The position numbers were made by a program, and so were the translations under genes. From positions 5,828,001 to 5,892,000 of the forward strand of contig NZ_CP160402.1 of assembly GCF_040730185.1 (NCBI RefSeq): 64,000 nt of DNA, in the 5' to 3' direction. The notes beneath the pieces are model-generated. The model searched no databases. It saw nothing but the letters and a program-made list of their open reading frames with translations, and was not told the DNA's origin. Origin of the DNA: Streptomyces sp. Je 1-332 (GTDB lineage: Bacteria; Actinomycetota; Actinomycetes; Streptomycetales; Streptomycetaceae). This document shows positions 56,641 through 64,000 of the stretch, piece by piece (the first letter of the stretch is position 1; each line of letters begins with the position of its first letter).

Positions 56641-56658
56641 GGCCCTGCTTTTCGTACG

Positions 56659-56700
56659 ACGCCTGGGGCGCCCTTCTCCACAGAGGGGCGCCCCAGGCGT
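56659..56700 (+). terminator. 15-bp terminator after ffh
   Basis: ACGCCTGGGGCGCCC (56659-56673) pairs with GGGCGCCCCAGGCGT (56686-56700) around a twelve-base loop, 18 bases after the ffh stop. Confidence 0.9.
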
Positions 56701-56746
56701 TTCCGGCGCAGGTGCCCGGCCCATGTTTGTGTCGTAACGTCCGGAT

Positions 56747-58683
<1,937 letters not shown>

Positions 58684-58687
<4 letters not shown>

Positions 58688-58995
58688 CCGGCCGGTTCGG
58701 TGACGAAGCGGCCCCGCGGCTCCCCTCGCAGGCGCCCCGGGGGGAGCTTCCTGCCGTACAGGACGAGGAGAAGGTCCTGCGCGGCGCCGGTCAGCGGGGT
58801 GCCCGTGCCGTAACTCCAGTCGAGGTCGTCGGCGCGCAGTTCGACTCCGGAGACGTCCGCCCCGAAGAACTTGGTGGATTTGGGCGTGACCTCCTTAAGA
58901 AGGACGCTGACACGGTCCCGGGGAACCCTGCGTCCGAGACCCAGGGCCACCGAGATGTCCAGGCCGTGATCCACGTGCTGCGCGCAGGCGGGCAT
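58684..58995 (-). pseudogene. remnant: C-terminal half of a maleylpyruvate isomerase/DinB-like protein
   Basis: About 103 codons match the end of the mycothiol-dependent maleylpyruvate isomerase family (QHVDHGLDISVALGLGRRVP, DLDWSYGTGTPLTGAAQDLLLVLYGRK). The N-terminal helical bundle with its metal histidines is missing: homology stops near 58970-58990, exactly where a fragment of an unrelated gene begins on the other strand. The stop overlaps the end of the ftsH-like gene. I read it as a decayed gene cut by a deletion. Confidence 0.6.
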
Positions 58996-59245
58996 CCGGC
59001 CCCGTGTCGCCTTCGAGGCGGCCGCACCGCAGGTCTTGGTGCAACTCGTCGTACGCGGTCTCGGCGTGGCCGTTCTGCCCGCGCTCGAACCGCGTACGGC
59101 GGCCGTCTACGGGCTGCGGACACTGGAGATCACCGATCCCCCCGCCAGAGGCAGGATCGCCCTGACCTGGCGCACGGACGGGCCCGCGAGCCCGGCGGCG
59201 AGGGTGCTCCTCGACCGGCTGCGGACAGCCCTGGTCCGAAGCTAG
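58979..59245 (+). pseudogene. remnant: end of a LysR-type regulator effector domain
   Basis: About 88 codons match the C-terminal part of a LysR substrate-binding domain (AGIRPRVAFEAAAPQ, VQLVVRGLGVAVLPALEP, LRTLEITDPPARGRIALTWRTDGPASPAARVLLDRLR). No DNA-binding domain or start lies upstream; the frame runs into the remnant on the opposite strand. The join with that remnant at about 58980-58990 looks like a deletion end point. Confidence 0.65.
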
Positions 59246-59276
59246 CGGGGGCTGCCGCGTCCGAAGCTGGCGGGGG

Positions 59277-60140
59277 CTATCGCGTACGCGCGATCAAGTA
59301 CCGGAACACGTTCGGCATCCATACGGTCCCGTCCCGCCGCTTGTGCGGGTGCAGGGCCTCCGTCAGCTCCTTGTCGACCTGTACCTGGTCCGTCGCGCCC
59401 ACCGCCGCGTCGAACAGCCCCGTCGAGAGCAGACCGCGGACCGCGCTGTCCGTGTCCGCGTACCCGAAGGGGCACGCGACGCGACCCGAGCCGTCCGGCT
59501 TGAGGCCCGCCCGCTGGGCGACCTCCTCCAGGTCGTCACGGAGTGCGGGGCGCCAACTCCCCGTACTACGGAGCGGTTCGGTGAGCTTGGTCGCCACCTT
59601 CAGTACAGAAGAGGTCGCGCACCGCTCCGGCGGGCCCCATCCCGCGAGGACCACCGGTGTGCCGCGCCCGGCCAGCGGGACGGTGGCCTCCAGGAGGCCG
59701 GAAAGGCCCTCGGAGTCGCCCGCCACGCAGCCGATCGGCTGGAACGCGGTCACCATGTTGAAGGTGGGCGTGCCCGGCCCCGAGACGTCGGCGGGGCCTC
59801 CCTCCACGAGCCGGGTGCCGCCCTGCGGCCGAGCGGCCGACCCCGTGTCGGGCAGCAGTCGCTCGCGCGCCAGGGCGAGCCTTTCGGGTGCCGAGGGGTC
59901 GACGCCGGTGACCGACGCTCCCCGGGAAGCCGCCATCAGGAGGGCGAGTCCGGAACCGCAGCCGAGACCGAGAAGCCGTGTCCCGCCGCCCACGTCGAGT
60001 CGTTCGTACACCGCTTCATAGAGCGGGACCAGCATCCGTTCCTGGATCTCCGCCCAGTCACGCGCGCGTGCGCACCGGTCCACACCGCGCGGGGTCGTGC
60101 CCGCGCGGGGGAGGTGCGGCTGCGCGAGTGTTGGTGTCAT
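59277..60140 (-). CDS. SAM-dependent methyltransferase
   Basis: This 287-residue class I methyltransferase has the SAM loop LLGLGCGSGLALLMAASRGASVTGVDPS (as a span, about residues 56-83) and later VTAFQPIGCVAG and VVLAGWGPPERC in the positions of motifs II and III. The N-terminal RARDWAEIQERMLVPLYEAVYE precedes the fold. The target is unknown. It lies between the two remnants and proS, divergent from proS. A 25-bp direct duplication covers its stop codon. Confidence 0.85.
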   Translation of the reverse strand: MTPTLAQPHLPRAGTTPRGVDRCARARDWAEIQERMLVPLYEAVYERLDVGGGTRLLGLGCGSGLALLMAASRGASVTGVDPSAPERLALARERLLPDTGSAARPQGGTRLVEGGPADVSGPGTPTFNMVTAFQPIGCVAGDSEGLSGLLEATVPLAGRGTPVVLAGWGPPERCATSSVLKVATKLTEPLRSTGSWRPALRDDLEEVAQRAGLKPDGSGRVACPFGYADTDSAVRGLLSTGLFDAAVGATDQVQVDKELTEALHPHKRRDGTVWMPNVFRYLIARTR

Positions 60141-60366
60141 CGAAAGCGCCCCAATCCGCCGAGAGTTGCTGGAGTGTCGTATTCAAACGGTTCGTCCGCC
60201 CCCGTGCAGTGCGCTCGCACTCCCCCCGTATGCCAGAGAACTCCGCATCAGTCGCGGCGTCCAGGGGTTGTGGGGCAATGCTTGCGTGCCACCGTCGTGC
60301 GCCCCCTGGAGGAATCGCGGAGAATTCAGTTCACCCTCTCCGGAGGCTGGCCGTACCATGCGCGCC

Positions 60367-61782
60367 ATGGCTAAGGCACCCGTTCTCACGCCCCGGGCGG
60401 AAGACTTTCCGCGCTGGTACCAAGACCTGATCAGCAAGGCCGAGCTGGCCGACAACGGCCCGGTGCGCGGCACGATGGTGATCAGGCCGTACGGCTACGG
60501 CCTGTGGGAACGCATGCAGCAGGACATGGACACCCGCATCAAGGAGACGGGTACCCAGAACGCCTACTTCCCTCTCCTCATCCCGCAGTCGTATCTGACC
60601 AGGGAGGCGGAGCACGTCGAAGGCTTCGCCCCCGAACTGGCCGTCGTCACGCACGGCGGGGGCAAGGAGCTGGAGGAGCCGGCGGTCATCCGCCCCACCT
60701 CCGAGACGATCATCAACGAGTACTTCTCCAAGTGGGTGCAGAGCTACCGCGACCTGCCGCTCCTGATCAACCAGTGGGCCAACGTGGTCCGCTGGGAGCT
60801 GCGGCCCCGCCTCTTCCTGCGGACCTCGGAGTTCCTCTGGCAGGAGGGCCACACGGCCCACGCGACGTACGAGGAAGCACGCGACTTCGCGTCCCGCATC
60901 CACCAGGACGTCTACGGCGCGTTCATGCGGGACGTCCTCGCGATGGACTTCGTGCTGGGCCGCAAGACCGCCCAGGAGCGCTTCGCGGGTGCCATCAACA
61001 CCCTCACGCTCGAAGGCATGATGGGCGACGGCAAGGCCCTCCAGCTCGGCACGAGCCACGAGCTCGGCCAGAACTTCGCCGAGGCCTTCCACACCCAGTA
61101 CCTCTCCAGGGAAGGCAAGCAGGAGCTCGTCTGGCAGACCTCCTGGGGCAGTACGACGCGGATGATCGGCGCCCTGGTGATGATGCACGGCGACGACAGC
61201 GGCCTGCGGGTCCCGCCGCGCCTCGCGCCGGTGCAGGCCGTCATCCTCGCCATCAAGGGCGACGACGCCGTGCTCGCCAAGGTCCGCGAGATCGGCGACC
61301 GCCTCAAGGCCGCGGGCGTGCGCGTCCAGGTCGACGACCGCACGGACACCCCCTTCGGGCGCCGCGCCGTCGACTGGGAGCTCAAGGGAGTGCCGGTCCG
61401 CGTCGAGGTCGGTCCGCGCGACCTGGCGAACGGCACCGCGATGCTGGCCCGCCGCATCAGGGGCGGCAAGGAGCCGGTGGCGATCGACGCCCTGGCGTCA
61501 CTGCTGCCCGCCGTCCTCGAAGAGGACCAGCAACTGCTGCTCGACCAGGCCCGCGAGCGCCGTGAGTCCCGCACCTCGGACGTCACCACCGTCGACCAGG
61601 CCGTGGAGGCCACCGCCGCCGGCGGCTGGGCGCGCATCCCCTGGGCCACGCTCGGCCCGGAGGGCGAGGCGAAGCTCGCCGAGCACTCCGTGTCCGTACG
61701 GTGTCTGGTCACGGAGGACGGGGCGGTGCCGGACGCCGATGAGACCCCGGGTAACGTCGCTCTGGTGGCCCGCGCCTACTGA
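60367..61782 (+). CDS. proS: prolyl-tRNA synthetase, archaeal/eukaryal-type (ProS type 3)
   Basis: This 471-residue class II synthetase charges tRNA-Pro. It begins MAKAPVLTPRAEDFPRWYQDL and has motif 2 in RPRLFLRTSEFLWQEGHTAH, GTSHELGQNFAEAF, and motif 3 STTRMIGALVMMHGDDSGLRVPPRLAP. It lacks the bacterial INS editing insertion and ends in Tyr (VALVARAY), so it is the short eukaryal-like form. ATG at 60367 is chosen by homology; ATG at 60358 sits eleven bases behind GGAGG. S. coelicolor has its proS elsewhere, so this may be a second copy. Confidence 0.93.
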   Translation: MAKAPVLTPRAEDFPRWYQDLISKAELADNGPVRGTMVIRPYGYGLWERMQQDMDTRIKETGTQNAYFPLLIPQSYLTREAEHVEGFAPELAVVTHGGGKELEEPAVIRPTSETIINEYFSKWVQSYRDLPLLINQWANVVRWELRPRLFLRTSEFLWQEGHTAHATYEEARDFASRIHQDVYGAFMRDVLAMDFVLGRKTAQERFAGAINTLTLEGMMGDGKALQLGTSHELGQNFAEAFHTQYLSREGKQELVWQTSWGSTTRMIGALVMMHGDDSGLRVPPRLAPVQAVILAIKGDDAVLAKVREIGDRLKAAGVRVQVDDRTDTPFGRRAVDWELKGVPVRVEVGPRDLANGTAMLARRIRGGKEPVAIDALASLLPAVLEEDQQLLLDQARERRESRTSDVTTVDQAVEATAAGGWARIPWATLGPEGEAKLAEHSVSVRCLVTEDGAVPDADETPGNVALVARAY

Positions 61783-62042
61783 CGACCGTGCCTCCGGTGA
61801 AAGCGTGCTCGCTCTCGGCTCGTACGCCCGGCCGGGCACCACGGGCCCGGTGTGACCGGTCGTCCTACGCGCGGGGGCGTACGCGCCACTACGTACCGGC
61901 TTGCCATGAGCTGCGAGGCTTCTATGCAGATCAGCGCACCCGCCCTCGTCCGGACGCATCAATGGCAACTGACGGGTACGTGCAAATTATTTGGGATGCC
62001 CCGGAATGGAACCCCTGGGCATCCCGGCTCGTTGTTCACGAC

Positions 62043-62639
62043 GTGAGCACGACACCACCTGTTCTCGCCGCAGAGCTGGCACAGGCGTGGGCCGATATTC
62101 AGCGGCACCACCCCGAGCTGCCCGATCTTGCCGCGCCCGAATCCCTGATCGGAGAGTCGTCGTCCGCCTGCGGCGCCGAACTCTCCTTCGAGCGACTGCT
62201 CCATGAGGCAGTCCATGGCATCGCCGCGTCACGCGGCGTACGCGACACCTCACGTGCGGGCCGCTATCACAACCGCAGATTCCTCGCGATCGCCGAGGAG
62301 CTGGGCCTCGACCACCCCGAGGAGCCGCACCCCAGCAGCGGCTTCTCGCTGGTCACGCTCAACCCCGAGGCGCGTAAGCGCTACCGCCCGACGATCGAGC
62401 GACTCCAGCGCGCCCTCAAGGCGCACACTGCCGCGACCGCCGCCGACACGGCACGCAGCTTCCGGGGCCCGGCCGCCCGGCACGGCTCCTCCGGGGGCGG
62501 CGTCCGCGTCAAGGCGGTCTGCGACTGCGGGCGCAACGTCCGCGTGGTCCCCTCGGTGCTCGCCCAGGCGCCCATCGTCTGCGGCGGCTGCGGCAAGCCC
62601 TTCCGCATCCCGGAAGTGGTCGGTGCCGTGGCGGGCTGA
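62043..62639 (+). CDS. SprT-like zinc metallopeptidase-type protein
   Basis: This is a ~198-residue protein with the SprT-like helix LLHEAVHGIAASRG (HEXXH at about residues 54-58), a third ligand candidate in GRYHNRRFLAIAEELGL, and a C-terminal zinc-ribbon (VCDCGRNVR, CGGCGKPFRI). SprT-like domains include DNA-protein-crosslink proteases. GTG at 62043 is chosen because the upstream codons are AT-rich and unlike the rest; ATG at 61962 would add 27 residues. Start is uncertain. Function is inferred only from the motif. Confidence 0.75.
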   Translation: MSTTPPVLAAELAQAWADIQRHHPELPDLAAPESLIGESSSACGAELSFERLLHEAVHGIAASRGVRDTSRAGRYHNRRFLAIAEELGLDHPEEPHPSSGFSLVTLNPEARKRYRPTIERLQRALKAHTAATAADTARSFRGPAARHGSSGGGVRVKAVCDCGRNVRVVPSVLAQAPIVCGGCGKPFRIPEVVGAVAG

Positions 62640-62711
62640 CGGGCTGACGGGCTGAGCTGGGGCTGCGTGGGCCGGGGCGCCGGACTGGTGACGGACGCCC
62701 CGGCGGCGTAT

Positions 62712-62719
62712 GGCACAAT
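62712..62719 (+). promoter_or_regulatory. -10-like element upstream of rpsP
   Basis: GGCACAAT at 62712-62719 resembles the -10 region before the small gene at 18537. It lies 136 bases before rpsP in a 215-base gap. The -35 element is unclear (TGACGG at 62689-62694 is possible). Confidence 0.4.
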
Positions 62720-62854
62720 GGCTAGCTGTACTCGACAGCCGCATAGGAACCCTCTCGCCTCCGGCTGACGCGTCCATCGGGCACCCCGAGTACCGCAACC
62801 CCACGTGGCATCTCGTTGTGCCCAACCACGTCAAGACCAGGAGACACCACTCCA

Positions 62855-63292
62855 GTGGCAGTCAAGATCAAGCTGAAGCGTCTGGGCAAGATCCGTTCGC
62901 CTCACTACCGCATCGTCGTCGCCGACTCCCGTACCCGCCGTGATGGTCGGGCCATCGAGGAGATCGGTCTGTACCACCCGGTGCAGAACCCCTCGCGCAT
63001 CGAGGTCGACTCGGAGCGCGCGCAGTACTGGCTCTCCGTCGGCGCTCAGCCGACCGAGCCGGTCATGGCGATCCTGAAGCTCACCGGTGACTGGCAGAAG
63101 CACAAGGGCCTGCCGGCCCCGGCGCCGCTGCTCGTCGCCGAGCCCAAGGACAAGCGCGCCGCGTTCGAGGCCTTCACCAAGGGCCTCGAGGGCGACGAGG
63201 CGAAGGGTGAGGCCATCACCCAGAAGGCCAAGAAGGCTGACAAGAAGGCGGACGAGGCCAAGGCCGAGTCCACCGAGTCGACCGAGGCCTGA
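62855..63292 (+). CDS. rpsP: 30S ribosomal protein S16
   Basis: This 145-residue S16 (begins [20 protein letters not shown]) has [22 protein letters not shown] and [13 protein letters not shown] ~60-residue Lys/Glu/Ala C-terminal extension ([15 protein letters not shown]) is typical of actinobacteria. GTG at 62855 has GGAG upstream. It opens the conserved rpsP-khpA-rimM series. Confidence 0.97.
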   Translation: MAVKIKLKRLGKIRSPHYRIVVADSRTRRDGRAIEEIGLYHPVQNPSRIEVDSERAQYWLSVGAQPTEPVMAILKLTGDWQKHKGLPAPAPLLVAEPKDKRAAFEAFTKGLEGDEAKGEAITQKAKKADKKADEAKAESTESTEA

Positions 63293-63294
63293 GC

Positions 63295-63534
63295 ATGCTC
63301 GAGGAGGCTCTCGAGCACCTCGTGAAGGGCATCGTCGACAACCCCGACGACGTGCAGGTCGCCTCGCGCAACCTGCGCCGGGGGCGTGTGCTCGAGGTCC
63401 GGGTCCACCCGGATGACCTCGGCAAGGTGATCGGCCGCAACGGCCGTACCGCGCGCGCTCTGCGGACCGTCGTGGGCGCCATCGGCGGCCGCGGTGTCCG
63501 CGTCGACCTCGTCGACGTGGACCAGGTTCACTGA
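63295..63534 (+). CDS. khpA: KH-domain RNA-binding protein KhpA
   Basis: This 79-residue single KH-domain protein (begins MLEEALEHLVKGIVDNPDDV) has the RNA-binding GxxG loop in LGKVIGRNGRTARALRTVV. It starts two bases after rpsP. KhpA pairs with KhpB/Jag in Gram-positive bacteria to bind RNA and influence cell division. Confidence 0.95.
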   Translation: MLEEALEHLVKGIVDNPDDVQVASRNLRRGRVLEVRVHPDDLGKVIGRNGRTARALRTVVGAIGGRGVRVDLVDVDQVH

Positions 63535-63552
63535 ACCACAGGTAGCACCGGC

Positions 63553-63590
63553 ACGGGCCGGGGAGGGCTTCTGGGCCTTCCTCGGCCCGT
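63553..63590 (+). terminator. hairpin between khpA and rimM
   Basis: ACGGGCCG (63553-63560) pairs with CGGCCCGT (63583-63590), extended inward with GG/CT and GA/TC pairs. It may be an internal terminator or a processing and stability element between khpA and rimM. No T tract follows. Confidence 0.5.
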
Positions 63591-63648
63591 AGTCGTCTGT
63601 AGGCGCTTACGGGCCCCCTTCCGTAGGCACACGACAGGAGAGAGAGCA

Positions 63649-64000
63649 GTGCAGCTGGTAGTCGCGCGGATCGGCCGCGCCCATGGCATCAAGGGTGAGG
63701 TCACCGTCGAGGTGCGCACCGACGAGCCGGAACTGCGGCTCGGGCCCGGCGCCGTGCTCGCCACCGACCCCGCTTCCACGGGGCCGCTGACGATCGAGAC
63801 CGGCCGGGTGCACAGTGGCCGTCTGCTGCTGCGCTTCGAGGGCGTACGTGACCGCACGGGCGCCGAGGCGCTGCGCAACACGCTGCTGATCGCGGAGGTC
63901 GACCCGGAGGAGCTTCCGGAGGACGAGGACGAGTACTACGACCACCAGCTGATGGACCTCGACATCGTCACCAAGGACGGCACCGAGGTCGGCCGGATCA
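63649..64000 (+). CDS. rimM: ribosome maturation factor RimM (cut by window edge)
   Basis: The first 117 codons of RimM begin [25 protein letters not shown] and reach the start of the second (PRC-barrel) domain ([20 protein letters not shown]). RimM helps 30S head assembly around S19. GTG at 63649 has AGGAG eight bases upstream. The rest lies right of the window. Confidence 0.96.
   Translation, partial: MQLVVARIGRAHGIKGEVTVEVRTDEPELRLGPGAVLATDPASTGPLTIETGRVHSGRLLLRFEGVRDRTGAEALRNTLLIAEVDPEELPEDEDEYYDHQLMDLDIVTKDGTEVGRI

Noticed and set aside
60141..60366. T-box riboswitch upstream of proS
   Set aside because: No AGGGTGG-type T-box core or terminator/antiterminator pair is visible in the gap.

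Overview
The window is high-GC actinobacterial chromosome and almost certainly Streptomyces. Codon third positions are G/C-rich and GTG starts are common. There are two four-gene conservons (cvnABCD), a lysine/alanine-tailed HU protein (HupS), NsdA, NdgR, GlcP and the amtB-glnK-glnD operon. From memory, gene order follows the core region of S. coelicolor around SCO5540-SCO5593. I see no phage, IS element or CRISPR array, so this is mainly conserved core with a few small accessory spots.

Layout. Bases 1-10093 (minus strand) hold two tandem paralogous conservons, each a sensor-kinase-like CvnA, a roadblock CvnB, a DUF742 CvnC and a small GTPase CvnD, separated by a hairpin-rich gap. Bases 10.6-14.0 kb hold a small unknown protein, a fumarylacetoacetase-fold enzyme overlapping gltX, and five tRNA genes (Gln, Glu, Glu, Gln, Glu). 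Bases 14.0-20.6 kb hold a MerR regulator divergent from a DUF4188 gene, ndgR divergent from leuCD, a small apparently leaderless gene, hupS and cofC. Bases 20.7-37.8 kb are a mainly plus-strand housekeeping series: acyltransferase, gpsA, ddl, thiL, fakA-like, recG, rsmD, coaD, a SepIVA-like coiled-coil protein, DUF177, rpmF, rnc, mutM and acyP. Interspersed minus-strand genes are a DUF3515 lipoprotein, a stand-alone Lrp/AsnC sensor domain, rpmB, an HxlR regulator and a CAP-domain protein. Bases 38.0-47.2 kb hold smc and ftsY with glcP, an LLM flavoenzyme and an NCS1 permease between them. Bases 47.4-54.5 kb hold a prim-pol-like protein, nsdA and amtB-glnK-glnD with a clear GlnR box. A 600-base gap at 54487-55086 contains a 28-bp tandem repeat, two copies of a 40-bp element carrying a canonical G-quadruplex motif, and a roughly 15-bp tandem repeat, all in front of ffh. 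Bases 55.1-64.0 kb hold ffh, a divergent FtsH paralogue, two abutting gene remnants, a methyltransferase, an archaeal/eukaryal-type proS, a SprT-like protein, rpsP, khpA and the start of rimM.

How the genes fit together. The window groups translation (gltX with tRNA-Glu and tRNA-Gln, rpmB, rpmF, rpsP, rimM, rnc), protein targeting (ffh, ftsY), chromosome handling (smc, recG, mutM, hupS), nitrogen signalling (GlnR box, amtB, glnK, glnD, beside nsdA) and leucine synthesis (ndgR, leuCD). The least explained items are the repeat and G4 array before ffh, the repeated palindromes on the glcP promoter, the duplicated conservons with very different low-complexity tails, and the remnant junction at about 58.98 kb. 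Family assignments rest on motif recognition; no database search was run.
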